Origin: Rhodococcoides fascians NBRC 12155 = LMG 3623
GTDB lineage: Bacteria; Actinomycetota; Actinomycetes; Mycobacteriales; Mycobacteriaceae
Reading direction: 5' to 3'
DNA length: 64,000 bases
NCBI RefSeq assembly: GCF_001894785.1
Contig: NZ_BCWW01000008.1
Span: 1-64,000, forward strand
The position numbers were made by a program, and so were the translations under genes. The notes below the pieces were generated by a model. That model was given only the letters and a program-made list of their open reading frames with translations. It had not been told where the DNA came from and did not search any database. Shown here in pieces: positions 54,033 to 63,933 of this stretch. Each line of letters opens with the position of its first letter. Positions within the stretch are counted from its first letter, which is position 1.

Positions 54033-55466
54033 TCAGAGCGGAATGTTCTTGTGATTTCCGCGAGCCGCCGGTGCTGCGGCGAGAGCCTTGGCAACCGTGC
54101 TGCGGGTCTTGCTGGGCTCGATGACCTCGTCGACGACGCCGATGGCCACGGCGCGATCGACACCGCCTGCGATGCTTTCGTGCTCGACGGTGAGGCGGTC
54201 GTGCAGTGCCTCTCGCTCTTCTTCGGGTGCGGCGGCGAGCGCCTTCTTGTGCAGGATGCCGACAGCCGCCTTCGCGCCCATCACGGCCACCTCGGAGCCG
54301 GGCCAGGCATAGACCGCAGTGGCACCGAGTGCGCGGGCATTCATGGCGATGTACGCGCCGCCGTAGATCTTGCGAGTGACCAGCGTGACGCGGGGGACGG
54401 TGGCCTCGGCGAACGCGTGCAGCAACTTCGCTCCGCGGCGAACGACGCCTTCCCATTCCATGCTGACGCCGGGCAGGTAGCCCGGCACGTCGACGACCAC
54501 GATGAGCGGTATACCGAAGGCGTCGCACAGGCGAACGAATCGCGCTGCCTTCTCCGCACTTTCGGAGTTCAGGCAGCCGCCGAGGCGGATGGGGTTGTTG
54601 GCGATGACACCGACGGTGCGGCCGCTGATGCGGCCGAGCCCGATGACGATGCTGCGAGCCCAGCCGCCCTGGAACTCCTCGTACGTCGATTCGCCTTCGA
54701 CGTTGTCGAGCAGTTCGTGAATGATCGGGTGCACGTCGTAGGCACGTCGGTTGGATTCGGGCATCAGTGCGCGTAGATCGGTGTCGCCGTGTTCTGCGGC
54801 GGCGATGTCGAACACGCCCTGCTCGCAGAACATCGACACCAGACGGCGGGCGCGGGTGAACGCGTCCATCTCGCTGTCGGCGACGATGTGGCAGACCCCG
54901 GACTTCTTGTGGTGCGTGTCGGGGCCGCCGAGCGACTCCATATCGACCTGTTCGCCGGTGACGCTGCGAACGACGTCGGGTCCGGTGACGAATACGCGTC
55001 CCTCGGGAGCCATGATGACGACGTCGGTCAAGGCGGGACCGTACGCTGCACCACCGGCTGCGAAACCGAGGACGACGGAAATCTGTGGGACGAGGCCGGA
55101 CGCTCGGACCATGGCCTCGAACACGAGTCCGACGGCATGGAGAGCCTCGACGCCCTCGGCGAGGCGAGCACCACCCGAATGCCAGACGCCGACGATCGGG
55201 GCGCGCTGTTCGATGGCGGTGTCTATTGCGGCCACGATGTGCTTGCAACCGTCCACTCCCATGGCACCGCCCATGACGGTGGCGTCGGAGCAGTAGGCGA
55301 TGGTGTGGACGCCGTCAATTTCGCCCGATGCGGCCAGAATTCCCGACTTGTCCCGATCATGCAGGGGAACAGTGGTTCCGGCGTCGAAGAGCTTCTCGAG
55401 GCGGGTGAGGGGGTCGCGCGGATCGGTGGAGGTGCCGGATCGTGTGACAGGGGCCAGAATGGTCAT
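54033..55466 (-). CDS. accD6: acyl-CoA carboxylase beta subunit (AccD6-like)
   Basis: 477-aa carboxyltransferase subunit giving malonyl-CoA for fatty/mycolic acid elongation. N-terminal and C-terminal crotonase folds: GVWHSGGARLAEGVEALH, SVVLGFAAGGAAYGPALTD, GRISGRTVGVIANNP, VDVPGYLPGVSMEWEGVVR, GAYIAMNARALGATAVYAWP. Last gene of the fabD-acpM-kasA-accD6 set, 132 nt after kasA; kasB, which lies between them in M. tuberculosis, is missing. Confidence 0.92.
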   Translation of the reverse strand: MTILAPVTRSGTSTDPRDPLTRLEKLFDAGTTVPLHDRDKSGILAASGEIDGVHTIAYCSDATVMGGAMGVDGCKHIVAAIDTAIEQRAPIVGVWHSGGARLAEGVEALHAVGLVFEAMVRASGLVPQISVVLGFAAGGAAYGPALTDVVIMAPEGRVFVTGPDVVRSVTGEQVDMESLGGPDTHHKKSGVCHIVADSEMDAFTRARRLVSMFCEQGVFDIAAAEHGDTDLRALMPESNRRAYDVHPIIHELLDNVEGESTYEEFQGGWARSIVIGLGRISGRTVGVIANNPIRLGGCLNSESAEKAARFVRLCDAFGIPLIVVVDVPGYLPGVSMEWEGVVRRGAKLLHAFAEATVPRVTLVTRKIYGGAYIAMNARALGATAVYAWPGSEVAVMGAKAAVGILHKKALAAAPEEEREALHDRLTVEHESIAGGVDRAVAIGVVDEVIEPSKTRSTVAKALAAAPAARGNHKNIPL

Positions 55467-55598
55467 CGCGTTGTCCTTCTTCAGGGCCCCTGGCGGGGGC
55501 GAGGCCCGAGCCGGGACCGTCCGTCGAAAGAACGGCCCCAGCTCGGATCATGCACTGCGAGAGCGGGATTCGCTGAGTCGAGAAGTCGACTCAGTGGA

Positions 55599-56849
55599 TC
55601 ACGCCTTACCGAAGGCGAGCGCTACGTTGTGCCCACCGAATCCGAACGAGTTGTTGATCGCGTAGTCGATCTGTCCGACGCGGGGCTCGCCCTTGACGAC
55701 ATCGAGATCGATTTCGGGATCCTGGTTCTCCAAATTCAGTGTGGGAGGGATGATTCCCTCTCGCACTGCCAGCACCGTCAGTACCGACTCGAGGGCGCCG
55801 ACGGCGCCGATCGAGTGGCCCAGAGCGGATTTCGGTGCGTACACCGCTGCGTGATTTCCGACTGCCTTGTTGATCGCCAGCGCTTCGGCGGTGTCTCCGA
55901 TGGGAGTTGCCGTTGCGTGGGCGTTCACGTGGGTGATGTCGGACTTCTGCAGGCCTGCGGTCTCGATGGCGCGCTGCATCGCACGCGCGGCACCCTTGCC
56001 CTCGGGGTCGGGGGCCACGAGGTGGAACCCGTCCGAGGTGATTCCGGCACCGAGCAGGCGGGCGTGAATCGTTGCGCCGCGTGCCTTGGCGTGCTCCTCG
56101 GTCTCGATGACCATGAGCGCACCCGCTTCACCGAAGACGAAGCCGTCACGATCCTTGTCGAACGGACGTGACGCACCCTTCGGGTTGTCGTTGTTGGTGC
56201 TCATCGCCCGCATCATGGAGAAGCTGGCGATCGGAACCGCGTCGATGTATCCCTCGACGCCGCCGGTGACGACCATGTCCGCGTCGCCCATCACGATCAT
56301 TCGCCATGCATGCGCAATGGCTTCCGATCCCGAGGAGCAGGCGGAGACGGGCGTGATGACGCCGGCTTGTGCTTTGAGCTCGAGCCCGACGACCGCTGCT
56401 GGGCCGTTCGGCATGACCATCTGAACGGCGAGCGGGGACACCTTGCGGTAGCCGCCGGCCTTCATCTTGTCGTTGGCGTCGATGAGAGAATCGCCGCCAC
56501 CGAGTCCGGTGCCGATCGACACGCCGAGGCGAAGGGGATCGACGTCGGGCGAGCCGGCGTTCTTCCAGACCTCACGACCGAGCACCGTGGACAACTGCTC
56601 CACGTAGCTCAGGCGACGGATCTCGACCCGCGAGAGCAGACTCTGCGGGTTCACCGCGAGGTGTCCGCCGATCCGCACGGGCAGGTCGTACTCGGTGACG
56701 AAATCGTCTTCCAGAGTGCCGATTCCGCTTTCGCCGTTCAGCAGACCCTTCCACGTGGCATCGACGTCACCCGCGAGTGACGTGGTCGCAGCAAGGCTGG
56801 TGACGACGACACTGGGGAAGCGTCCGTTGGCGGTGGATGGGTTGGTCAT
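55599..56849 (-). CDS. kasA: beta-ketoacyl-ACP synthase KasA
   Basis: 416 aa, the same length as mycobacterial KasA. Catalytic Cys in [16 protein letters not shown], His in [13 protein letters not shown] and His in [16 protein letters not shown]. The NAHA (rather than NAHG) variant is also seen in other actinobacterial KAS enzymes. Condenses malonyl-AcpM with acyl-AcpM in FAS-II. Start ATG 56849 (MTNPSTANG) matches the family; GTG 56861, overlapping the acpM stop, is an alternative. Confidence 0.93.
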   Translation of the reverse strand: MTNPSTANGRFPSVVVTSLAATTSLAGDVDATWKGLLNGESGIGTLEDDFVTEYDLPVRIGGHLAVNPQSLLSRVEIRRLSYVEQLSTVLGREVWKNAGSPDVDPLRLGVSIGTGLGGGDSLIDANDKMKAGGYRKVSPLAVQMVMPNGPAAVVGLELKAQAGVITPVSACSSGSEAIAHAWRMIVMGDADMVVTGGVEGYIDAVPIASFSMMRAMSTNNDNPKGASRPFDKDRDGFVFGEAGALMVIETEEHAKARGATIHARLLGAGITSDGFHLVAPDPEGKGAARAMQRAIETAGLQKSDITHVNAHATATPIGDTAEALAINKAVGNHAAVYAPKSALGHSIGAVGALESVLTVLAVREGIIPPTLNLENQDPEIDLDVVKGEPRVGQIDYAINNSFGFGGHNVALAFGKA

Positions 56850-56857
56850 GGGTCGTG

Positions 56858-57160
56858 TCACTCGCTCGCGGAGTCGTCGAGCTTGGCCTTGATAGCTTCT
56901 GCGGCTTCGGGGTTCTCCGCTTCGAGCTTCTGGATGTAGTTGACGGCGTCGCCGACGGTGCGCAGACCTGCGAGGTCTTCGTCGGGGATCTTCACGCCGT
57001 ACTTGTCCTCGGTCTGCACTGCGATCTCGACCATGGAGAGCGAGTCGATATCGAGGTCGTCCACGAAGGACTTCTCGATGGTCACCTCGGACGGTTCGAT
57101 GCCCGTGACCTCCTCGATGATCTCTGCAAGTCCGGCGATGAGGTCTTCCTGGCTGGCCAC
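56858..57160 (-). CDS. acpM: meromycolate extension acyl carrier protein AcpM
   Basis: 100 aa. The phosphopantetheine Ser is in [19 protein letters not shown]; the C-terminal tail ([19 protein letters not shown]) beyond the usual 80 residues is typical of AcpM. GTG 57160 has GGGAG 8 nt upstream; longer frames to 57235 lack an SD. Confidence 0.93.
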   Translation of the reverse strand: MASQEDLIAGLAEIIEEVTGIEPSEVTIEKSFVDDLDIDSLSMVEIAVQTEDKYGVKIPDEDLAGLRTVGDAVNYIQKLEAENPEAAEAIKAKLDDSASE

Positions 57161-57290
57161 TGTTGTGGCTCCCTTCTCTTCTGTGTCGAACGCCGAAGTC
57201 ATGTGCTTCGAGACGCGGTTGTGCATTTCTGCCACTCGGGGAGTGGAAGTCGATCCGCAGTACCGAGACTGCGGTGTGAAGGAGACCGAG

Positions 57291-58199
57291 CTATCCGAGC
57301 TCGGCCAATGCGGAGATGTCCGCCGGTGTCTTCAGGCCGAGGTTGGGCACGCCGCGCAGTTCACGCTTGGCGATGCCGACCAGTGCGCCTGCCGGGGGCA
57401 GCTCCGCAAGTCCGGTGACCTGCGCGGTACGCAGGTACGCGCTGCACAGGTCCCACCGCACGGGGCGTGTGACCTGGGCAGCAAGTTTGGTGAGCGCATC
57501 GGCACCCGATGCGACCGGCTGACCGTCCGAGTTGGACAGCAAGGTGTGCGTCGGCTCGGACGGAGTGATGGCGGCTGCGGCCGCGGCGACGGTGTCGCCT
57601 GCCGATGCCATGTACTTGGTGTGGAAAGCACCCGCGACCGGAAGTGCTCGGACCCGCGCCTTCGCGGGTGCGCTCTCGGCCAGTTCCGCCAACTTGGTCA
57701 GCAGACCTGCAGCAACGATCTGACCGGCAGCGTTGACGTTGGCCGGGGCGAGATCGAGTTCTTCCAGCCGGGCCAGTACTGCAGCTTCGTCGCCGCCGAG
57801 CACGGCGGACATGCCGGTCGGTTCGAGGGCGCAGGCCTTGGCCATCGCAGCACCGCGCACCGCTGCCAGAGATACCGCGTCGTCGGAGGAGATCACGCCG
57901 GCAATGGCAGCAGCCGCCAGCTCGCCGACCGAGTGGCCGGCCACGATGGCGTCGTCGGGGAACAGTCCACGCGAGGCGATTTCCTCGAAGGCCAGTAGGG
58001 CCGACGCCACGACCAGTGGCTGAGTCACCGCAGTGTCGGTGATTTCTTCAGCGGTGGCGGTGGTGCCGAGTCGCACGAGATCCAGGCCGGAGGCCTTGGA
58101 CCACAGCGCCAACCGATCGGCCGCGCCCGGGATTTCGAGCCAAGGCAGCAGCATGCCGGGAGTCTGGGAGCCCTGACCGGGCGCAAGCAACGCAATCAC
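57291..58199 (-). CDS. fabD: malonyl-CoA:ACP transacylase FabD
   Basis: 302 aa. LLAPGQGSQTPGML at the start, nucleophile Ser in VAGHSVGELAAAAI, and His in PVAGAFHTKYM. Loads malonate on AcpM. GTG 58199 is probably leaderless (TTTCTT at 6 nt). First gene of the FAS-II operon, downstream of an inverted repeat and of mabR. Confidence 0.93.
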   Translation of the reverse strand: MIALLAPGQGSQTPGMLLPWLEIPGAADRLALWSKASGLDLVRLGTTATAEEITDTAVTQPLVVASALLAFEEIASRGLFPDDAIVAGHSVGELAAAAIAGVISSDDAVSLAAVRGAAMAKACALEPTGMSAVLGGDEAAVLARLEELDLAPANVNAAGQIVAAGLLTKLAELAESAPAKARVRALPVAGAFHTKYMASAGDTVAAAAAAITPSEPTHTLLSNSDGQPVASGADALTKLAAQVTRPVRWDLCSAYLRTAQVTGLAELPPAGALVGIAKRELRGVPNLGLKTPADISALAELG

Positions 58200-58262
58200 A
58201 GGCTTAAGAAAACACTGTCGGGCCCCTCATCAGTGATGTCGCGCTCGATGAACTCTCGACAA

Positions 58263-58289
58263 GCAATTTGTGGGAACCCTACAAATTGC
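58263..58289. promoter_or_regulatory. inverted-repeat operator of the FAS-II operon
   Basis: GCAATTTGT-N9-ACAAATTGC, a perfect 9-N9-9 repeat, 64 nt upstream of fabD and just downstream of the mabR stop. In M. tuberculosis MabR binds the fasII promoter. This is the only strong dyad in the 128-nt gap and is the natural candidate site here. Confidence 0.65.
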
Positions 58290-58327
58290 CTCGTGGAGAC
58301 CCGCTATCGCCGGAAGGCGGTTCGGCG

Positions 58328-59752
58328 TTACGTAACCACTTCTCCAAATGTGACCTGTGTGACATATGGGGCTGGATATGTCGGTTCGTGATGCGTTCGA
58401 GCCAACCTACCTACCGTTGCCGCGACCCGAAGGATGTACGCATCGCGTGGGTGAGTGGGATCACGTCCGGTCACCTCGGCGATGCGCTTGAGCCGATACC
58501 GGACGGTATTTGGATGAACAAACAGCTGCCGAGCGCAGGTTTCCACGGCACCGCCGCAGTCGAGATACGCGTCGAGTGTGTCGGCCAAACCCGAACCTGC
58601 CGCGGCCAACGGCACGACGACATGATCGTTGAGAGCCGAGATAGCTGCCCCGTCGTTCAGCAACGCTCGTTCGGGCAGCAACTCGCCGGCGTGAACCGGC
58701 CGCGGTGCGCCCCGCCAGCCCGCCACGGCCTGCATGCCGGCAAAGGCCTCCACCGCGCTCGAGTGCGCTGCGCCCAAGGTGCGGGTGGTGGGACCGATGA
58801 CGACCGGGCCGTCGGAGAAGTTCTGCAACATGTCGTCGATGAACGCGTGATGCGCCGCGGTGTCGTCGAGCTGGCCACTGACCACCATCACCAATCGGGT
58901 CCCCTGAACCACCGCCAACGCAGCTCGACCGTGCTTCTGAGCGACGGAGTGCACGGTGCCCACCACGGACACGCCGCGGTCTTCCGGGGGAGTCCCCACC
59001 AATACCGTCGCGGGCGCAGTGGCGTCCCAGTTCAACGTGGCAGCACGGGAGAGCATGTCCGATCCGGTATCGCCCCGGACGACGGCGTCGACGACGAGGG
59101 CTTCGAGGCGGGTGTCCCACGCCCCTCGTGACTCGGCTGCACTGGCGTACACGGACGCCGCGGCGAACCCCAGCTCGCGGCCGTACCGCAGCACGGCCTC
59201 GGTCAGCGCGACCAACTGCTGGTCGTTGCGCGCGAGCGCGGGGAGCCACTGCTCGAAGAACTCCATCGCCACCCGAACCATGTCGACGGTCTGACGCAGC
59301 GTGAGGCGTCGGGCAAGGTCTTGCGGGATCACCTGGAAGGCGTCGAGGCTGAATCGAATGTCGCTGTTCGGATTCTTGAGCCATTCGAGAAAGTTGTCGA
59401 CGGCCGTCTGGATCAGCAGCTGGACGCTGGCCCGCTGGGCGGCGTCGAGGTCGCCGAAGAACGGCAACTGGCCCTGCATCGTGGTCACTGCCTCGGTCGA
59501 CAGGCGGCCGGAGAACTGTTTGACGCGTCGCAACAGGGCGTCGGGCAAAGGGTCGCGCTTCTGGCGCGAAGGGGCCAACGAGTTGACCGGAAGGTGGACC
59601 TCGTTGTCGGTCGTGAGCGAATCACGGGTGGGGGAGTCACGGGCCGGGGAGTCACGAGCCAACGACTCACGCAACGCTTCACGGTAAGCGTCGCGCCGGG
59701 AGACATCACGCGCGGACGAACTGTCCGGTGAATCGGGTTTCGCATCGGACAT
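58328..59752 (-). CDS. mabR: PucR-type FAS-II regulator MabR
   Basis: 474 aa. A central GGDEF-like/CdaR region and C-terminal PucR HTH (YLDCGGAVETCARQLFVHPNTVRYRLKRIAEVTG). It sits directly upstream of fabD, as mabR (Rv2242) does, and likely responds to long-chain acyl-CoA. The N-terminus has a 5-residue repeat (ARDSP, TRDSL) from 15-bp tandem repeats. ATG 59752 has TAGGTT 6 nt upstream (leaderless). Confidence 0.88.
   Translation of the reverse strand: MSDAKPDSPDSSSARDVSRRDAYREALRESLARDSPARDSPTRDSLTTDNEVHLPVNSLAPSRQKRDPLPDALLRRVKQFSGRLSTEAVTTMQGQLPFFGDLDAAQRASVQLLIQTAVDNFLEWLKNPNSDIRFSLDAFQVIPQDLARRLTLRQTVDMVRVAMEFFEQWLPALARNDQQLVALTEAVLRYGRELGFAAASVYASAAESRGAWDTRLEALVVDAVVRGDTGSDMLSRAATLNWDATAPATVLVGTPPEDRGVSVVGTVHSVAQKHGRAALAVVQGTRLVMVVSGQLDDTAAHHAFIDDMLQNFSDGPVVIGPTTRTLGAAHSSAVEAFAGMQAVAGWRGAPRPVHAGELLPERALLNDGAAISALNDHVVVPLAAAGSGLADTLDAYLDCGGAVETCARQLFVHPNTVRYRLKRIAEVTGRDPTHPRDAYILRVAATVGRLARTHHEPTYPAPYVTQVTFGEVVT
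59615..59668 (-). repeat. 15-bp tandem repeat inside mabR
   Basis: About 3.5 units of a 15-bp repeat coding for residues 29-46 (SLARD, SPARD, SPTRD, SL). A length-variable microsatellite-like segment in a disordered N-terminus. Confidence 0.7.
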
Positions 59753-59839
59753 AAGGAGAACCTACGCCCGACCCCCGCCCACCTCGCGCTGGACTCTCGT
59801 CGCGAGGTGGAACGGGGGTCGGCCGATCACGGCGAAGAC

Positions 59840-62683
59840 CTACGCCGAGCCGGTATCGGCGTACGACGTCGGAGCTGCGGTGACGTCGTCGATCTTGTAC
59901 TTCTCGGCAGCCTCGACGGCCTTGGACTTGTCGATCTCGCCCGATGCCGCGAGAGCGGACAGTGTGGCGACGACGATGGACTCGGCATCGACGTTGAACA
60001 CCCGTCGTGCAGCCGGGCGGGTGTCGGAGAAGCCGAAGCCGTCGGTTCCGAGGGTGACGTAATCGCCCGGAACCCACTGGCGGATCTGATCCGGCACGGC
60101 GCGCATCCAGTCGGAGGACGCGATGACCGGGCCGTTGGCATCGGCCAGGGCCGAGGTGACGAACGGAACGCGCTTGTCGGCACCCGGGTTACGCAGCGAC
60201 TCCTTCTCGGCTTCGACGCCGTCGCGGCGCAGTTCGCCCCACGAGGTGACGGACCACACGGCTGAACGAACGCCCCACTCCTCGAACAGCAACTCACGTG
60301 CCTTGCGGGCCGAGACGATGCCGACGCCGGACGCGAGCAGCTGTGCCTCTGGTCCGTCGCCCTCCTGCGGTTCTGCGAACCGGTAGATGCCCTTGAGCAG
60401 CCCCTCGACGTCGAGGTTCTCGGGCTCGGCCGGCTGTACGTACGGCTCGTTGTACAGGGTGATGTAGTAGAAGATGTTCTCGCCGCCGAAACCAGGCAGC
60501 AACTCTCCGTCTGGGCCCTTGGTGCCGCCGTACATGCGACGCAGACCGTCCTTGACGATGTGCGCGATCTCGTACGAGAACGCCGGGTCGTACGCCACGG
60601 CCGCGGGGTTGGTCGACGCCAGCAGCAGCGAGTGACCGTCGGCGTGCTGGAGACCCTCACCGGTCAGCGTGGTGCGACCTGCCGTGGCACCGAGCACGAA
60701 CCCGCGGGCCATCTGGTCTGCTGCAGCCCAGAGACCGTCGCCGGTGCGCTGGAAGCCGAACATCGAGTAGAAGATGTACAGCGGGATCATGACCTCGCCG
60801 TGCGTCGCGTACGAGGTACCGACCGCGGTGAACGACGACGTCGAGCCTGCCTCGTTGATGCCCTCGTGCAGGATCTGACCGACCGAGCTCTCCTTGTAGG
60901 CGAGCATCAGTTCCGAGTCGACCGAGGTGTACAGCTGGCCGTTGCGGTTGTAGATCTTCAGCGACGGGAACCACGAGTCCATACCGAACGTGCGGGCCTC
61001 GTCGGGAATGATCGGCACGATTCGGTGGCCGATCTCCTTGTCTCGCAACAGCTCCTTCATGACGCGCACGAGTGCCATGGTGGTGGCGACTTCCTGCTTG
61101 CCCGAGCCCTTGCGGAGCGTCTTGTAGGTGTCGTCGCCGGGCTGCGGCAGTGGCTTGACGTCGACGCGGCGCTCGGGGACGAATCCGCCGAGCTTGCTGC
61201 GACGATCGAGCATGTACTGGATCTCGGGAGCGTCCGCACCGGGGTGGTAGTACGGCGGCATGTACGGATCCTTCTCGAGCTCCTCGTCCGAGATCGGGAT
61301 GTGCTGAAGATCGCGGAACGTCTTGAGATCGTCGAGCGTCAGCTTCTTCATCTGGTGCGTGGCATTACGGCCCTCGAAGTGCTTGCCCAGGGTGTAGCCC
61401 TTGATGGTGTGCGCCAGGATGACCGTCGGCTGGCCCTTGTGCGACATCGCAGCCGCGTAGGCAGCGTGCACCTTGCGGTAGTCGTGGCCGCCGCGCTTGA
61501 GGTTCCAGATCTCGTCGTCCGAGAGATCCTTGACGAGCTCCTTCGTTCGCGGGTCGCGGCCGAAGAAGTGATCGCGGACGTAGCTGCCGTCGTTGGCCTT
61601 GTAGGTCTGGAAGTCGCCGTCGGGCGTGGTGTTCATGAGGTTCACCAGTGCGCCGTCGCGGTCCTTGTGCAGCAGCGAGTCCCACTCGCGGCCCCAGACG
61701 ACCTTGATGACGTTCCAGCCGGCTCCGCGGAAGAACGACTCCAGTTCCTGGATGATCTTGCCGTTGCCGCGCACCGGGCCGTCGAGACGCTGCAGATTGC
61801 AGTTGACGACGAAGGTGAGGTTGTCGAGGCCCTCGGTGGCGGCCACGTGTGCGAGTCCACGCGATTCCGGCTCGTCCATCTCGCCGTCGCCGAGGTAAGC
61901 CCATACGTGCTGATCGGAGGTGTCCTTGATGCCGCGGTCGTTCAAGTAGTGGTTGAAGCGCGCCTGGTAGATGGCGTTCATCGGACCGAGGCCCATCGAC
62001 ACCGTCGGGAACTCCCAGAAGTCCTGCATCAAACGCGGGTGCGGGTAGGACGGCAGTCCGCCGCCCTCGTTCACATGGCTCGCTTCCTGACGGAAGCCGT
62101 CCATGCGCTCGGCCGGAATGCGGCCTTCGAGGAAGGCGCGGGCGTAGATGCCGGGGGAGGCGTGGCCCTGAATGAAGATGTGGTCGCCGCCGCCCGGGTG
62201 ATCCTTGCCGCGGAAGAAGTGGTTGAAGCCGACCTCGTACAACGCAGCCGACGACGCGTAGGTCGAGATGTGGCCACCGACGCCGACGCCCGGACGCTGT
62301 GCGCGGTGCACCATGATCGCGGCATTCCAGCGGATCCAGGCTCGGTAGCGGCGTTCCATCGACTCGTCGCCGGGGAACCACGGCTCGTTCTCCGTGGGAA
62401 TCGTGTTGACGTAGTCCGTCGATGTCAGCGACGGGAGCGCAACGCGGCGCTCACCGGCGCGCTCGAGCAACCTGAGCATCAGGTAGCGAGCGCGGTTGGG
62501 GCCGGACCTCTCCAGCAAGCCGTCGAACGACTCGATCCATTCGTTGGTCTCGTCGTTGTCGATATCGGGCAGGTACGACGCGACACCCTCACGGATGACG
62601 CGGACCCGGCCGTCCGAGCCCTTCTTGCCTGCAGACGATGTGTTCTGCCGTTCGCCGCTGTTCACTTCGGACAACGTGTGCAC
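59840..62683 (-). CDS. aceE: pyruvate dehydrogenase E1 component (homodimeric)
   Basis: 947 aa; TPP-dependent decarboxylation of pyruvate for acetyl-CoA. TPP motif [12 protein letters not shown] to [34 protein letters not shown], and transketolase-like domains [25 protein letters not shown] 62683 is the first start, but GAGGAG is only 1 nt away; a TTG four codons in or a GTG at about 62665 could be used. As in M. tuberculosis it lies between the FAS-II genes and the DUF3052-ahpE pair. Confidence 0.94.
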   Translation of the reverse strand: MHTLSEVNSGERQNTSSAGKKGSDGRVRVIREGVASYLPDIDNDETNEWIESFDGLLERSGPNRARYLMLRLLERAGERRVALPSLTSTDYVNTIPTENEPWFPGDESMERRYRAWIRWNAAIMVHRAQRPGVGVGGHISTYASSAALYEVGFNHFFRGKDHPGGGDHIFIQGHASPGIYARAFLEGRIPAERMDGFRQEASHVNEGGGLPSYPHPRLMQDFWEFPTVSMGLGPMNAIYQARFNHYLNDRGIKDTSDQHVWAYLGDGEMDEPESRGLAHVAATEGLDNLTFVVNCNLQRLDGPVRGNGKIIQELESFFRGAGWNVIKVVWGREWDSLLHKDRDGALVNLMNTTPDGDFQTYKANDGSYVRDHFFGRDPRTKELVKDLSDDEIWNLKRGGHDYRKVHAAYAAAMSHKGQPTVILAHTIKGYTLGKHFEGRNATHQMKKLTLDDLKTFRDLQHIPISDEELEKDPYMPPYYHPGADAPEIQYMLDRRSKLGGFVPERRVDVKPLPQPGDDTYKTLRKGSGKQEVATTMALVRVMKELLRDKEIGHRIVPIIPDEARTFGMDSWFPSLKIYNRNGQLYTSVDSELMLAYKESSVGQILHEGINEAGSTSSFTAVGTSYATHGEVMIPLYIFYSMFGFQRTGDGLWAAADQMARGFVLGATAGRTTLTGEGLQHADGHSLLLASTNPAAVAYDPAFSYEIAHIVKDGLRRMYGGTKGPDGELLPGFGGENIFYYITLYNEPYVQPAEPENLDVEGLLKGIYRFAEPQEGDGPEAQLLASGVGIVSARKARELLFEEWGVRSAVWSVTSWGELRRDGVEAEKESLRNPGADKRVPFVTSALADANGPVIASSDWMRAVPDQIRQWVPGDYVTLGTDGFGFSDTRPAARRVFNVDAESIVVATLSALAASGEIDKSKAVEAAEKYKIDDVTAAPTSYADTGSA

Positions 62684-62930
62684 TCCTCAATGTGGCGGAC
62701 GCTCGGTGTGGCGCCCGGTCCGGTAGCTCGCCCCTGTGACGGCGATCTACATTCCTCGTTCTCGTGATTCCTCCCCAATCCTGCCGCATCTCGTCGGTTC
62801 TGGTAGTACAGAGGTCCGATACCCACCAGTAGAAATTTATGTACGCAATTTCGGCGCGGTCAGCTTGCGCGAACGGCTTCGACCCTGTTCGCTTTGTCTA
62901 CTGCACCCACAATTCAAGGAGGTCACCACC

Positions 62931-63353
62931 GTGGTCGCCGCGGCGGACGCTCAGAACTACGCTCAGAAACTTGGCATCACTCGCGACATGGTCGTTCAAG
63001 AGCTGGGCTGGGACGAGGACACCGACGATGATCTGCGCGCCGACGTAGAAGATGCGATCGGTGGCGAGACCCTCGACGAGGATTCCGACGAGGTGATCGA
63101 TGTCGTACTGCTGTGGTGGCGCGACGGAGACGGTGACCTGGTCGATGCACTCATGGATGCCATCGGTCCGCTCTCGGACGATGGAATCGTGTGGGTCCTC
63201 AGCCCCAAGACCGGCATGTCCGGTCATGTGGAGCCCAGCGAGATTGCCGAGTCCGCTCCGACAGCCGGATTGACGCAGACCTCTGCGGCCAATCTCGGTG
63301 ACTGGATCGGAAGTCGATTGGTTCAGCCCAAGACCCCTGCCAGCAAGCGGTAG
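62931..63353 (+). CDS. DUF3052 family protein
   Basis: 140 aa, acidic. AQKLGITRDMVVQELGWDEDTDDDLR, then DVVLLWWRDGDGDLVDALMDA and DGIVWVLSPKTG. GTG 62931 has a perfect AAGGAGGT SD at 7 nt, so the longer frame to 62736 is rejected. Function unknown; next to ahpE as Rv2239c is to Rv2238c. The 247-nt gap to aceE holds divergent promoters that I cannot place with confidence. Confidence 0.88.
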   Translation: MVAAADAQNYAQKLGITRDMVVQELGWDEDTDDDLRADVEDAIGGETLDEDSDEVIDVVLLWWRDGDGDLVDALMDAIGPLSDDGIVWVLSPKTGMSGHVEPSEIAESAPTAGLTQTSAANLGDWIGSRLVQPKTPASKR

Positions 63354-63384
63354 GCCCATGCTCGACACAGGAAGACGGTTCTAG

Positions 63385-63846
63385 ATGCCGATCGAGGTTG
63401 GCGCTGTTGCGCCCGACTTCACCCTCAAAGACCAGAACAACCAATTGGTCACGTTGTCGTCGTACCGGGACGTGAAGAACGTACTGCTCGTGTTCTATCC
63501 ACTGGCCTTCACCGGAACGTGCCAGGGCGAGCTGTGCCGAGTGCGCGACGAGCTACCGACATTCGAGAACGACGACACCGCGATCCTGGCGATCTCGGTA
63601 GGTCCGCCTCCGACCCACAAGATCTGGGCAGCAGAGCAGGGTTACACCTTTCCGCTGCTGTCCGACTTCTGGCCACACGGTGAAGTGGCTCAGGCGTACG
63701 GCGTGTTCAACGACAGCGCAGGATTCGCCAATCGTGGAACCTTCGTGGTCGACAAGTCCGGAATCATCAGATTCGCCGAAATGAACGGTCCCGGGGAAGC
63801 CCGAGACAGTTCATCGTGGGCTGAGGCACTCGCACAGGTGAGTTGA
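63385..63846 (+). CDS. ahpE: 1-Cys peroxiredoxin AhpE
   Basis: 153 aa. PxxxT-x2-C peroxidase motif in FYPLAFTGTCQGELCRVRDE with the peroxidatic Cys near residue 45; DFTLKDQNNQLVTLS is the usual start. Reduces peroxides and peroxynitrite with low-molecular-weight thiols such as mycothiol. Only 31 nt after the DUF3052 gene. Confidence 0.93.
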   Translation: MPIEVGAVAPDFTLKDQNNQLVTLSSYRDVKNVLLVFYPLAFTGTCQGELCRVRDELPTFENDDTAILAISVGPPPTHKIWAAEQGYTFPLLSDFWPHGEVAQAYGVFNDSAGFANRGTFVVDKSGIIRFAEMNGPGEARDSSSWAEALAQVS

Positions 63847-63855
63847 CCTGCGGAA

Positions 63856-63884
63856 TTGTAGTTAGACAGCAGACACGATAAATT
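63856..63884 (+). promoter_or_regulatory. promoter for tRNA-Val
   Basis: TTGTAG, 17-nt spacer, TAAATT: the clearest sigma-70-type promoter in the window; start expected near 63891. Confidence 0.65.
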
Positions 63885-63896
63885 TCTCCAAGCGTT

Positions 63897-63928
63897 CCGG
63901 TGGCCCGGGGATGTCCCTAGGCCACCGG
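63897..63928. repeat. long hairpin just before tRNA-Val
   Basis: CCGGTGGCC/GGCCACCGG arms (9 bp) with an inner GGGA/TCCC stem. It lies between the promoter and the tRNA, so it would form in the 5' leader; alternatively it ends ahpE transcripts. No U-tract. Confidence 0.55.
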
Positions 63929-63933
63929 CACAC

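Noticed and set aside
60560..62767. 735-aa plus-strand frame opposite aceE
   Set aside because: Composition is the mirror of aceE codons; no SD or motifs.
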